Assembly: GCA_029449235.1 (NCBI GenBank)
Contig: JANATG010000008.1
Location: forward strand, 62,001-126,000
From: Linnemannia schmuckeri
Lineage: Eukaryota > Mortierellomycota > Mortierellomycetes > Mortierellales > Mortierellaceae
Direction: 5' to 3'
Length of the DNA: 64,000 nucleotides
This document shows, piece after piece, positions 10,446 to 21,466 of the stretch (within the stretch, counting starts at the first letter, position 1; every line of letters begins with the position of its first letter). A program made the translations under genes and the position numbers. A model generated the notes under the pieces. The model saw only the letters and a program-made list of their open reading frames with translations, searched no databases and was not told the DNA's origin.

Positions 10446-12653
10446 TCATTTGCCGTTCTGTCCTGAAGAGTCAACTGGTACCGCCTCGGTGTCCATGGAC
10501 TGCTCCGTATACAGCGCAAATCGGAGATTCGAGTGCGACGACGACGGCATAGATGATCCAGGGTGGATAGGGGGTGTCCCAATGTGCATGCCTCCAAGAG
10601 TCTTGTACAAGGAGTGTGTTGGCGATGCCAGTGGGGCTGGGATTGAAGCGCCTGCCTGACGCACACCAACACCCGTACCCGCTTGCGATTGTGGCTGCGA
10701 CTGCCGGTTCGCGCGAATGATATCAATCTCTGACTGCAGTCGTCGAATCAAATCGGCCTTCTTGCCGCCGCCATGCTTGCCACGCTGCCTTAACATCTCC
10801 TTGAGCTCTGCAACCGTCACATCGTCAAAATCAACTCGCTCCATCGCCGCGTCCATAAGTCTCTGCTGCTCCTCCGTCTTTGCCTGGGACATGGAGTGGC
10901 GAGATAAAATCCTGTCAATCTGGATGGGCGCTGGGGAGGTTGCCGATGTCGATAGGATTGAAGGACTCGAGAGGGGAATGTTCTCGCTTCCAGGAGTCAA
11001 GTTCGGAGGCAGGACGAGCCGCTTGGCCTTGGAGTCCAATCCCAGACTCATTGGAATGGCTGGAAGAGCTGAGGCGGCAGAACTCTGAGCCAACGTTGTT
11101 GATGATTCCGAGGAGGATCTCCGCCTTTGGATCCCTGCTGCTGCTGCTGCTGCTCTTCGCTCTGCCAGGGTGAGGACAGGTGACGGGGCAGATGGCGTCT
11201 GATTGGGTGGAGTAGATTCTTGTCCAGGTTGGTCGCTTTGGGTGTCAGCCTGTGTCGTGCTCAGCGACAGTTGATGAACGATGGGAATCTCCGCCGAAAC
11301 AGCCTTGACAGCCTTCTTTTTACGAAGTGGCGGCGTCTTGGGTGGGTTGGCGCCATTGGATGTCTGATTGGCTGTCAGAAGCGTGGCTGTCAGTCCCTGT
11401 GTTGGCGAATGAAGAAGTGGTGTTTCCAATTTGAGATCGAGAGAAGCCCGGTTGGTCTTGGAACCATTCTGTCCGAAGAGCGCCTTGATACCGCCTTGAG
11501 AAACTCGTGCACCTGTTGTCGAGGGTCGTGGCCGGGATTTGATCTTGGACGAGGCACTGGGAGACGAAGCCGGTCCGGGGGATGCCTGTCTCGACGAAAA
11601 ATAGTCGTCTCCTGCATAGTTTCCGGGAGAAAGAGGTGACTGAGCAGGAGAGTGTCCCGAAGGGAACTGGTTCATTCCATGGAGATATTGATGAGAAAAC
11701 TGCTGGTGGTGTAGAGGTGAGGGGGAGTAGGCCATTCCAATGCCGGGACTCTGTGGCAGCTGTGTTTGGCTAGCAAGCTCGAGTTGCATTCGAAGTTGCT
11801 GTTGTTGCTGCAGCTGGTATAGGCGGTGTTGCTGGTGTTGATGCTCCAGCTGTTGTTGTTGCTGCTGCTCGAGCTGTTGTTGCTGTTGCTGCTGAAGTTG
11901 TTGCTGCTGCTGCTGAAGCTGTTGCTGTTGTTGTTGCTGCTGGAGCTGTTGTTGCTGCAGTTGAACCTGTTGTTCCTGTTGGAGACGCTGCTGTTGAAGC
12001 TGGTGTTGCTGTTGAACCGTCAAGGCCTGCTGTTCGAGTTGCTGTTGCTGTTGTTGCTGTTGTTGTTGCTGCTGCTGCGGTGTCTGTAGGTCGGTGTGCA
12101 GAAGCATGGGCGAGGAGTCCTGCATGTCAAAAGAAAACACACCTCCTCCCGCCATTGAATCGCTGGGCATCATCTGCAATTGATCCATATCGACTCCGCC
12201 TGTCGACTCTCCGAATTGCCCCATCGATAGGTAGGATGTCCAGTCATGGCCAAGGCCTTGACTGATATCGTTTGGGAGTGACATTCCAGAGACATCGCCG
12301 ACAAGACCCGAATCTGCGAGCGGAATCGACGACGTATAGAGCGGCAATGACGATGGATCGAAAACAAAGGGCTCTTGTGTGGAGAGGCCCATAGCGGGTT
12401 GCCGCTGTTCCATAGCGAGGAAATGTTCCTGTTGCTGCTTCTCGAGCTCGTCTTGTTCCTGCTGAAGCTGTTGAAGTTGGAGTTGCTGAATCTGCTGAAG
12501 TTGTTGGAGCTGTGGTCCTTGAGGTTGTCTGTCCGGTGTGAGGGTATACATGGCCTGGTATCCGACTGAGAAGTCGTGGTAGTGTTGTTCGGGCGGCAGA
12601 GGCTGCGTGAGCAGACTGTTGCAGGACGAGTTTTGGGATGATTGATGATACAT
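10446..12653 (-). CDS. Polyglutamine SAP-domain protein, probable nuclear regulator
   Basis: Single large exon of 735 residues if translation begins at ATG 12653; an in-frame ATG at 12677 would add eight residues. I prefer 12653 because the bases just upstream of it read as a CT-rich intron end (CTCTCCAG), so a 5' untranslated intron is possible. Residues about 190-300 are nearly pure Gln. Ser/Pro-rich stretches follow, with a KTPPLRKKKAVK basic patch. A SAP motif near residues 608-647 (VDFDDVTVAELKEMLRQRGKHGGGKKADLIRRL, quoted here only in part: VTVAELKEMLRQRG then KKADLIRRL) matches the two-helix DNA-binding SAP fold. The family includes chromatin-binding and transcription-linked proteins, so a nuclear role is likely. 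No other domain identifies it further. Confidence 0.82.
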   Translation of the reverse strand: MYHQSSQNSSCNSLLTQPLPPEQHYHDFSVGYQAMYTLTPDRQPQGPQLQQLQQIQQLQLQQLQQEQDELEKQQQEHFLAMEQRQPAMGLSTQEPFVFDPSSLPLYTSSIPLADSGLVGDVSGMSLPNDISQGLGHDWTSYLSMGQFGESTGGVDMDQLQMMPSDSMAGGGVFSFDMQDSSPMLLHTDLQTPQQQQQQQQQQQQQLEQQALTVQQQHQLQQQRLQQEQQVQLQQQQLQQQQQQQQLQQQQQQLQQQQQQQLEQQQQQQLEHQHQQHRLYQLQQQQQLRMQLELASQTQLPQSPGIGMAYSPSPLHHQQFSHQYLHGMNQFPSGHSPAQSPLSPGNYAGDDYFSSRQASPGPASSPSASSKIKSRPRPSTTGARVSQGGIKALFGQNGSKTNRASLDLKLETPLLHSPTQGLTATLLTANQTSNGANPPKTPPLRKKKAVKAVSAEIPIVHQLSLSTTQADTQSDQPGQESTPPNQTPSAPSPVLTLAERRAAAAAAGIQRRRSSSESSTTLAQSSAASALPAIPMSLGLDSKAKRLVLPPNLTPGSENIPLSSPSILSTSATSPAPIQIDRILSRHSMSQAKTEEQQRLMDAAMERVDFDDVTVAELKEMLRQRGKHGGGKKADLIRRLQSEIDIIRANRQSQPQSQAGTGVGVRQAGASIPAPLASPTHSLYKTLGGMHIGTPPIHPGSSMPSSSHSNLRFALYTEQSMDTEAVPVDSSGQNGK
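11790..12078. repeat. CAG/CAA polyglutamine-coding repeat
   Basis: Interrupted CTG/TTG repeats on the plus strand, that is CAG/CAA codons in the SAP-domain gene. CAG and CAA are mixed, which usually stabilises such tracts. Confidence 0.93.
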
Positions 12654-14628
12654 GTGTCTGGAGAGTCGAGTGAACAAAGAAAAGAAGGAAAGAAGGAAAG
12701 GAAAGGGTGAAGTTTTTTAGTGTGCAGGGGTAAAAGAAAAAAAGGAGTCAGCAGGTCTGGTGAAGAGAGTAAAAAGTAGAGCAGAAAGTAGAGCACAAAT
12801 GGAGTTGCAGGGGTGAGAGAAAGGGCGTAAAAAAATGTGCGTGAGAGAGTGTCTCAGCTCGAGAAGTTGTTCAATGTGGCGTTTGTCGGTCGTGAAAAAG
12901 GAAGAAGATATGAGTGGAGAAAGGGTACGTGAAAAAAGGACGGGATTTAAGAAAGAAAGAAAAGAGAAGGATGCGCTCGTCGTTGAGGTTTTTTTTGATT
13001 GCTCGGTAGCAAAGGGCGGCGGGCGGGCGGCTGTATCGGTCGGTGTTGCGTTATCGAGGGAAAAAAAAAGAAAAAGGGCACTAGTGTCAAAGAGAGGGGG
13101 GAGGGTGCGAGAGAACAGAGGGCGGCCTAGCGCGGGTTAGTCCTCGAAGCCTAAAGAGACGCATGTTATTTTGGCCGTCTGTATCTATGTCGGTGTGTGC
13201 TGGGTGTGTTAAGAGTCTTGCACTTAAGTACACGAATACAGTGGACAAAAGTCCAGAGAAAGTTAAAGATAGATCTTTTCTTCCTCAAGACGGGAATGAT
13301 ACCTCCACCATCCGATCCCCGCGCCTCTCTCTTCTGTGTTCTCATTGTCATCACCTATCTGAATTGTTGTGTGATTGCTCTCTTGTCTCCTTGTTGTTGC
13401 TGATGGGGAATAAAGTGCCATCGGATGTCTGTGTGCGTGCGTGTGCTGCCTGCTCCCATGTGAGATCCCCTTTGTGACCATGTGTTTTTTTGCGCCGAGT
13501 GCGTGAGTCAAGCCATGTCGACAGACAAACAAGTCATATGGATGAGAGCTCTTTGTATTTTTTTTTCCTTTCTTTTTCTTCTTTCTCATGTCGGTCGTTT
13601 GTGTTCCAAGCAAGACGGACGTTATCAGCCCCGATCCCCTCTTCAGAGGGCTCCAGGTGTCGCTCCCAGGTTCCAGTTCCATGGCCCACGCGTCCATCCG
13701 TCGGTAGCACCGATAACACTTGCCCTTTGGCACTCTCTCGGTCTCATCTCCCTTGCTTCTTCTTCGGAGTCCTGGCTTGTTTGTTACTTTCGCACACTTA
13801 TTTAAGTGCGAAGATAGAACACCATCCCTTGCTTGGCAAACGCAACACCTTTTCTATACGCCCATTTGTCCAGCATCATCCTCTTGGCTTGTCTGTCCTT
13901 GCACGCCCATGTACACCTCCTTTAGCTTGCTTGGCTTTCTTCCATGATTCCCGAGTCCCGAATCCCGAATCCTGCTGATGATGTGGCATGCAAAAACATA
14001 CTTACAATCATGAAGCGACAAGGAGAGAGCGAGAATAAAAGAAGGGGAAGAAAAGAGAAGAGAAGAAAGGAGACGTATACCTACGTTTTCTTTTTTTTTT
14101 TTTTTTTTTTTTTTTTTTCGCGGAATGATCCTGCAGGTGTGAGGATCTGAAGAGTTTTTTGGGCTTTTTTCCTGTGCCTGGGTTGGGTTGTTGTTGTTCA
14201 AGGCAATCACGCACACACCAAGTGCCAGTTGGGGGTTGATTGTCGTTTGTTTGTCTTCTTTCTTGGTGAATGAGAAAGTCGAGCGTAGGGAGGGCAAGAG
14301 TGTGAGTGAGAGTAAGGGTGTAGCTGAGGAGTCGAAGAAAAGAATGAGTGGTTTCTGCAACGGACAGAAAATAACGAAAAAAAAGTATGTTCAAAACGGA
14401 TCGAGTGAGAGTCAGGAAACAATGGGAAATAGAAGGCGTGAGTGTCAAGGAAAGAAGTCTGAAAAAGAAGAAAAAGAAAAATAAATAAAAATCTCGATTT
14501 GCTGTGCTGCCCTTTTGTCATGGATTGAAGAATAATACAAATCGGTGGGCAAATCAAGTCGGGGTCAGTATGCAGTTTTTTTTTTTAGTTGTTTTATTAT
14601 GTGGGCCTCATGTGTAAAAGCTTGTCGT
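12654..14628. other. intergenic, SAP gene upstream and PRP39 downstream
   Basis: Nearly 2 kb. Purine-rich DNA from 12660 to 13110 fits a CT-rich leader of the SAP gene. A T run of 28 bases at 14091-14118 is present. Several 100-170-codon ORFs occur on both strands, but they are compositionally biased, lack recognisable motifs and do not extend through splice sites, so I call none of them. Confidence 0.55.
14091..14118. repeat. T28 homopolymer
   Basis: Uninterrupted run of 28 T in intergenic DNA. Confidence 0.93.
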
Positions 14629-17600
14629 CTATGCTGCACCATGGCCCCACTGTGCCTGACCGTATGCCTACATATGAGTGCCATTAAAAAAAAAAATGAA
14701 GTGAACATAAGAAACGAGTAGACAATAAACAGAAGACAGCAGTCAAGAACAGCCAAAAGAATAACTTACCCCGGTGGCCGGTGGGTACGCGTAACCGCTT
14801 GCGGGACCAGCCCACTGTGCATGAGCAGGGTCAACCAATCCCGATCCTGCATCTGAAGGTACCACTGCACCGTCCTTCTCCAACTGTTCGGACGCCTGCG
14901 CCTGGCTATCCATGGCCACATCGTTCTTTTTCTCTTCGCCTTCCTCTTCCTGTCTCTGCTTCTTGGCCCGTTCTTCCTCCTCGGCCCGTTCAGCAGCAGC
15001 AGCTCTCTTTCTCGACTGAGCCACATACACCGACGGTGCCTTGATATCGGCCTCCAGCTGGTTGTACCTTGCCGCAGAGGTACCAAATTCCATCACAAAA
15101 TCCAGGTAACTCTGACCATAGTCATTCTTTACTGACTCTGGAAGACCCGAGTAGCGAACCTGCTCATAGACTGCCGACACACGCTTCTCATAGTCCTCAC
15201 CTATTTTTCGAGTTAATCATTTTTTTTTTTTTTTGTTTAGAAAAGTTAGTCGATCATTAATGACTCTGTACGTTGTTACTGTTATTTCCGCATTGTTACT
15301 GATGTCATCACATATGATGAATAACAAAAAATATATCACAAAGTACAATAACAAGAAACAAGAAGGGCATGTCACTTAGACAAAAGTGCAGACACAAAAC
15401 AAAAACAACGAACACGAAAGGATGCATACCTGGCTGATCCATTTCAAACTTGATGTAGTTGGAAAAGTAAAACTTGCTGTCAAACTTTCCTTCGCCAGTC
15501 TTGAAGATGGCACGCGCCCCATCAACATCCTTCCTCACTTGCCACAAAAACTTGGCGTACAGTGTCACAATCGCCGTCTGAGTCATCACATCGACGTTGT
15601 CCAGACCCAGCTGAGATGCATAAACCAACTCGGCTGCCGCAAGATCGTTCGGGGAAATGCGTCTCTCAAAGTTGGCAAACCGAACAATCGTCTCGATATG
15701 CCCAGGCACTATGAAAGAAATATATAGTGGCGTATTAGTTTTCAAACTTTGTTCAGGAAGGCATCCGAAATTCCAACAAGGACATTGACTTACAGCGTTC
15801 AAGTGTTTTCTGGTACTGTTGGCGGGCAGCCTCATTGTCTCCCCGCTCTTCCTCGATCATGGCGAGCGTGAGGGCCAGTGAAGGGTTCGAAGAAGGTACC
15901 ATGACAACCGCTCTCGAGTAAATATCCTGCAAAAGGTCAATAGTGTCCAAAGATCTGGCCCATGCTCCATATCTTAACCAAAACTCTTCATACAAGGCCT
16001 ATTTCAGACAAATATTCCGAAAGTTGAAACGTATTAGTACCTCAGTTAAGCAGATGTGCGGTAGCAAACCAGTCAACAGGCCCTACGGGTTCTACAAGTA
16101 CTTACACAGGTGACAAGGCAGCGCTCATAAAGGACGCGGATGCGTTCAACATCACCCTCAGTCTCTTCGAAATCGAGATATCGGCGCCAGTTGGACAACT
16201 GCGGCATGTCCATAGGCTTGACATGAAAGTATGGCCGCTTGATCTCGGCCTCAAAGGGCCACCTCTTGTTGGTCTCCTCAGCTGTGTGGGCATAGATCAA
16301 ACCACTCGCCTCGATCACCAAGCGACGGATCTCTGTCTCCAATTGCTCCTCTGGTATCTCCTCAGAAGATTCATCTTGGCCCTCTCTTGCTGTCGCCTTA
16401 GCCTTGTAAGTGTTGTATTGCTCTTCTGACAAGATCTCGCTCATTGGACGAGTCGAAGCCAATTGCACGTATCTGCAAGATTATTGTCAAGAGTAAAGGA
16501 AGAGGTTATTGTGAGCCACGCTTCATGTCATTCCATGGTGCAAAAAGTAAATTAAACGCTGTAATACGATTTGCGCTGGACTTACTGCTGGTAAAAGCGC
16601 GCATATTGGTGCATTGGGATCCTGATGACACGTTCCATAAGCTGGAACATCTTAGAGTATTCCTCCTTCTCCTCATAGAACGAAATGAACTTTTCCCAGA
16701 AAACATGAGGCATAAAGTCCAGTCCGACGCATTTTGCTCCGCGCTCGAAAAGTCTAGAGGAAACGATAGAAGATAAAGTCATTATGTTTTTCCTCAAACA
16801 ATGAGCGAGCAAATACCACGAGAGAAAGAAAGGGTAGACGCATACACAGTAAGATGGGTAGGGTGAAAGGAGAATGAAATGAAGGACTGAATATCACGGA
16901 AACGTAAACTGCCTTGTCACGTTGAGTCCGTCCAGCTCCTTCGTTTGGATCGACAGAGAATGAACAGGTCGCGTTCCTAGATCCTTCGCTCTAGTCCTGG
17001 TGGGTGTGATATGTGATGGAGGCGCATCGCAGGTGTGCAGCCAGAACGGTACACTGATCAGGGCGTGAACCTCCGGTATATTCCAAAAAAAAAAATAACG
17101 CGACAATCATCTCCCAAGGAACCAAACAAAAAAACGACAAAAACGTATTTGCTTGCCCTTGCATCCTGATATAGTAAAAGGAGGGAGACTGTGCGTGAAT
17201 TCCTATGTCCTCGCTGTTCTCTGGTCTGCTAAGATTCAGTCGCTTGGATCCTTTAGAGAGAGTCTACTAGGGCTGCTCCTTGCTTTCAAATCCTGATAAA
17301 GATTTCCGGATATTGAGATTCAGATAAAAGAACGGGGAAATATCCAATGCCAATGGTTCGTGGATACAAGCGGTTTTGCTCGCATCAATAGTGGGAAGAG
17401 GGCAGTCCATACGAAGAAAGAACGCGCAATGACACGAAGAGCAAGAAAGAAAGGGACAACAGCAAGAACGCAATGAAAAAAAGCATAAGAGCACTCACTG
17501 TTCGATTTCTTGCCGATTGTCGGCCTTGTGCTCCATGATGAACGTGCAGTACTGGACCCAAAGGTCAACCGAGTTGGCGATCCCCTTGACGCCACGTTCA

Positions 17601-18262
17601 AAGATCTATTGTTATCATTGATCATCGAATTGATCAAACCAGAAAGTGATTTATCAGTAACAATAGTCGTGATCACGCCATGTTCACATACAGTGCAAAA
17701 GTGACTTGATCAGTAGCTATTACCTCGATGGCACCCTCTGGACCACGGGCCAGGAACTCCAGATCAGAGTACTTTTTCCAGTATCCAAAGCACAGAGGGA
17801 ACTTTTCCAAAAAGGCATCGTACAGAACCCTGACATTGGCAATGTTGGCTGGGGGCGCATCGGGCGTGAACCCTCCATCCTGTCTATCAGCCAAACGCAT
17901 CAATTCCTCCCAAACGTCAAATTCGCCTGGCGAGGCCTTGACGACTGTCCAGCATCTATCCCATGCTTCAATGAGGGCTGGATCCGTTGTAGTTGGCATA
18001 GGTGCGCCACTGGGTGTTGTCGTCGGTTGCTGAGGGACAACTGCTTCGCTTTCGTTCTCCTCTTGGACGTTGTTGACGTCGGTTGTCCCTATAGTATTAC
18101 ACCAGCCAACAAAAAACTGCAGGTTAGCATCTAGACTTCTTTATAGTTGATCAATGCTGATTTTGCAGCTGATCTGTACCCCTTGCGCAGAAGTGAACGC
18201 GATTGTTGTTTGTTACCGTAGTGGATTGATGTGTAAACAGTGGTCGCTTCTTCGGTATCCAT
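14629..18262 (-). CDS. PRP39: Pre-mRNA-processing factor 39 (U1 snRNP, HAT repeats)
   Basis: Nine exons: 18262-18217, 18088-17724, 17605-17499, 16753-16586, 16472-16106, 15998-15794, 15708-15430, 15200-14770 and 14667-14629, giving 668 residues with consistent phases. Half-a-TPR repeats begin with ALIEAWDRCWTVVKASPGEF and continue with segments such as FDVWEELMRLAD, FWEKFISFYEEKEEY, NWRRYLDFEETEGD and LYERCLVTC. These match the PRP39 order. PRP39 is a scaffold of U1 snRNP that helps 5' splice-site recognition; metazoan PRPF39 works as a homodimer and yeast pairs it with Prp42. The C-terminus is a KR/E-rich coiled segment (AAAAERAEEEERAKKQRQEE) and a short Gly/Ala/Gln tail. The last 13 codons form their own 39-nt exon, supported by a GTAAGT donor and TGTAG acceptor; without it the frame would read a short unrelated tail. 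The intron between exons 3 and 4 is 745 nt, much longer than the rest. Confidence 0.9.
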
Positions 18263-18568
18263 GATGATGCGAGTTTGTTCTTCTTTGTTGTTTTTGATTG
18301 TGGAAAAGGTGGGGGGGTGGTTGAGTGGGAGTATGGAAATGTGCAGTTGCGCAAGTGGAAAAGGGAGAGTTGATCCGATGGTGTCAGGGTAAAGAAGCAA
18401 AAGGGGCAAGCAAGGTTCGTGATCTCTGCCACCAAAAAGATGATTCTCCTCACTACGTCACTCATAAAGCGCTATATCACGTTTTTTATCACTTTCTTTC
18501 GTTTTTTCATTTATATCTTTCTCTTTCCAACCTCTCATTCTCCTCGACAGTAAAACAGAACAACAGCA
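18263..18568. promoter_or_regulatory. bidirectional promoter region, PRP39 / unknown gene
   Basis: 306 bases separate divergent start codons, so both core promoters must lie here. It contains CT-rich tracts near the plus-strand start and a G run near 18310. No motif is clear enough to name. Confidence 0.55.
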
Positions 18569-19770
18569 ATGTCATTCACTTGTGGATGTAACTCAACCGA
18601 CCAGCCAAAGGAGCCCCAATTCAAAAAGTCAAAGTACTTTGTACGTCAAACCGAACAAGGTGTTTTTTCACCTCGTTTTTTCTTTTTCGAGATATCCCAC
18701 GGTATCAAATGATGCTGTAGATTGTTGTCAAACTCACCATGATTCATCATTCAACACTATTAGGAGGACATGGCGGCAAGCTTTGCTATTAACACAAAGT
18801 ACCAGGTAACGAAACTATGCAACTGTCAGGATACGAAAGCCTCTCGACCTTACAGCATGATTTGTGAACAAGAGCACATCTTCATCATACTCGCATCCAA
18901 TGCATTTCTGCTGTTTTTTACCTTTCTAGACTCTTTATGCACAGTAAGAAAGCCGCTTCAGGATTTGATTTTGAAGCCAGCATGAAGGAAGAAAGTATTG
19001 CGAAAGTAAAATTCACAAGGACCACACGACTTGTGCATCGATTTGATTAGCTACTCATGGTTAGTCGAGGCAAGACGTGACATCCCTAAGAACGCCTTCA
19101 TCGAGGCCGAACTTCACAACCCCGCCGACTTTGCCAAGCCTCTCAAAGTCACAGCAATCGAACTCCAGGCTCAGGATGGCGAGTCACCTTGGTAAGAGCG
19201 CAATAGTTTCCTCCTGTACACTATCGAAAGATCAAAGAAGAAAAAGCTTTTCTCTTTCTTTGAATCTGAGGTGTTAATCCTTCGTGGATTGTTTGTTCTC
19301 CCTCGTCTGAAACACCGTAGGGCTAATCGCCGGTTCTATGTGCTGTCACCCCGGCTGGAAACTCTGACGTGTGGTCTTCACCCTGTCAAACTGAACATTT
19401 ACAAGGACGAGGTAATATGCACGGTTCAAATTTACCTCGCGCGCTCATGTTTGTGTGTGTGTGATGCATATTGTTTTTGTTACTGTTTTTCCAACCAACC
19501 TTTTCTCCACACATCCACACATGATCGAAATTGCGCGACAATATCCCCCCCTCGCTTGACTCGTGAACTAATGAAATGCATTCTTAATTTTCGTTCTAGT
19601 CCAAGAGCTCGCTGTTGGGCACACACGAGAATGCCATTCTGTCGCGCATCGACACACAGTATTGCATGAAGGACGAATTTATGGAGAAGATGAAGGAGGC
19701 AGCCAAGAATACCGAGTGGAAGTCTATGAAGGCAGAAGGATCGACTGTTCAGAATGGAGAGGGATCATAG
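18569..19770 (+). CDS. Conserved-looking protein of unknown function with a microexon
   Basis: Six exons: 18569-18640, 18764-18805, 18930-18943, 19051-19191, 19321-19411 and 19600-19770, giving 176 residues. I do not recognise the family. The N-terminus has a Cys pair (FTCGCNS), then KKSKYF. The middle reads YSWLVEARRDIPKNAFIEAE and the later part has RFYVLSPRLETLTCG and HPVKLNIYKD, which looks like beta-strand-rich globular protein. The C-terminus is a charged helix (CMKDEFMEKMKEAAKN). No signal peptide or membrane segment is seen. The third exon is only 14 nt (ACTCTTTATGCACA), set between TTTCTAG and GTAAGA. Including it is the only way I found to join exons 2 and 4 in the frame that continues the protein. 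It is divergent from PRP39 over 306 bases. Function is unknown. Confidence 0.75.
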
Positions 19771-20587
19771 ACATTTTTTTTACACAAAAATGAACCGCTG
19801 TGCTTTCCTTTATATTCATTTGCGCGTCCGCCAATTTTTTTTTTTTTTTTTTTTGATCTTCTGATTCAACTCCATCATTGATGATCACCTGGCGATACAC
19901 TGATAATCATTCTCTCACACGAGGATGTGCGAACGCATTGGCGAGAAACTCAATTCGAGACGTGTTAGTGTTGATCATAGCGATAACCATTGCCCATAAA
20001 GTCATAATAAACACTAGCATTGGCAAACTTGACCATGAGTCTGCGCAGCTGTGGCTTGATGGCTACTTCGTTCCTGACAAATGACCATCCCCCACCCTGG
20101 GAACTTTTGTGGGTGGCAATGGGTCTGGTGGGTCAATTGATTCGATCCCTCTCTCTCTCCTTCCTCAAGTGAGCAATCGAACAAAATGACGCCGTTGTCA
20201 TTCTCATTTGTGCATGTGTCCCTCGGACATGCATAATTTTAGTTTTGAGTTGGGGTTGAGCGCGGCGTCTTTTTTTTCGGCGAATGAAGGAGGGACAAAA
20301 GACACATACACACTGCTGCGCTGTCATTTGATGGAAATGCATAAATAGGAGCAACCACTCCCTCTTCTTTCTTTCTTCATTAACAACAGCAACAACAGCA
20401 ACAACAGCAACAACAGCAACAACAGCAACAACAGCAACAACAGCAATAACAGCATCAATAGCAACAACAGCATCAACAGCAGCAACAGCAACAACATCAA
20501 TCAACAACCAAACAGCCGTCATATCCCTCCGCCCTCACTCTCACTCTCCTATCTCTTATCCTCCCAACAACACACACAAGAAAAAAA
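19771..20587. other. intergenic and 5' leader of the MBL-fold gene
   Basis: About 0.8 kb. A T tract of about 20 bases sits near 19835-19855. The last 200 bases are a CA-rich leader with an AACAGC repeat array ahead of the ATG at 20588. Nothing else is recognised. Confidence 0.55.
20382..20503. repeat. (AACAGC/AACAAC)n repeat in a 5' leader
   Basis: About 120 bases of near-perfect AACAGCAAC triplet repeats end about 85 bases before the MBL-gene start codon. They probably lie in its 5' untranslated leader. The opposite strand has a long Val/Ala ORF through the repeat, which I regard as a by-product. Confidence 0.9.
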
Positions 20588-21466
20588 ATGACTCGTGCTT
20601 CGTCCTTCGTCTGCGTCACCTGCGGTGTCAACGCCCCCGCCGATCCCTCCGGCAAGCCCCAAGAATCCTGCATTATCTGTGACGAGCCCCGTCAGTACGT
20701 CCGCCAAGGTGGTCAGGAATGGACCACTCTCGAGGAACTCAAGTCCAGCGGCAAATACACCAACGTCTTTACCCCCACAGAAGCCGATCCCGAGCACATG
20801 ATCTCCATCTCGACTACTCCAACCTATGCGATCGGCCAGCGCGGGATCCTCATCAAAACTCCTAAGGGCAATATCCTCTGGGACTGCATCACGTTTATTG
20901 ACGACGAGACGGTCCGCAAGATCAAGGAGGAGCATGGAGGACTCAAGGCGATTGTGATCTCGCACCCTCATTACTACTCGTCCCTCAAGGACTGGAGCGA
21001 GGCATTCGAAGGCATCCCCATCTACACGCATGCCAACGACAAGCAATGGCTCCAGCGTCCAGCTGACAACCACATCTTCTGGGAAGGTACCTCTCTCGAC
21101 CTCCTCGATGGAGAGATCAAGGTGCTGTGCCCTGGCGGACACTTTGACGGATCGAGCCTGCTGCTCTGGAACAAGAACCTCCTGGTAGCTGATACGATGA
21201 TGGTCGCTGCCTCGCGCAAGTCGGTCTCATTCATGTACAGCTTTCCCAACTACTGGCCCCTTGGACCCAACGAGGTGCAGACGATCTGGAAGACTGTCCG
21301 TCCTTATGAGGTTGACAACATTCTTGGAGCATGGCTTGGCAAGGAGATTGTCGGCAACGGTCGCAACATCATCTTCAACAGCGCTAGGCTGTATACTCAG
21401 TACAGTGGACACGATTCCGATAAGTTTTATGGCTCTGACTCGGATGAGCTCTCCTTCAAGAACTAA
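20588..21466 (+). CDS. Metallo-beta-lactamase-fold protein with degenerate metal site and N-terminal zinc ribbon
   Basis: Single exon, 292 residues. The N-terminus has two CxxC pairs (C9/C12 and C28/C31) like a zinc ribbon. The rest follows an MBL hydrolase layout. ILIKTPKGNILWDC is the first sheet and AIVISHPHYYSSL occupies the metal-motif position (H126, H128). PGGHFDGSSLL supplies H185, and NLLVADTM supplies the bridging-type D202. In the classical HxHxDH motif the Asp and third His sit where this protein has Tyr130 and Ser131, so the dinuclear site is incomplete or rebuilt. MBL enzymes usually hydrolyse thioesters, lactams or phosphoesters; here the substrate is unknown and activity is uncertain. 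No signal peptide is seen, so it is probably cytosolic. The start codon follows a run of A, as in highly expressed fungal genes. Confidence 0.82.
   Translation: MTRASSFVCVTCGVNAPADPSGKPQESCIICDEPRQYVRQGGQEWTTLEELKSSGKYTNVFTPTEADPEHMISISTTPTYAIGQRGILIKTPKGNILWDCITFIDDETVRKIKEEHGGLKAIVISHPHYYSSLKDWSEAFEGIPIYTHANDKQWLQRPADNHIFWEGTSLDLLDGEIKVLCPGGHFDGSSLLLWNKNLLVADTMMVAASRKSVSFMYSFPNYWPLGPNEVQTIWKTVRPYEVDNILGAWLGKEIVGNGRNIIFNSARLYTQYSGHDSDKFYGSDSDELSFKN

Noticed and set aside
13490..13978. Plus-strand ORF of 162 codons upstream of PRP39
   Set aside because: Ser/Phe/Leu/Cys-biased, no domain and no splice-supported extension.
20133..20522. Minus-strand Val/Ala repeat ORF
   Set aside because: Simple translation of the AACAGC repeat in the MBL gene leader.
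20549..21142. Minus-strand ORF of 197 codons
   Set aside because: Antisense to the MBL-fold gene, with no motif of its own.
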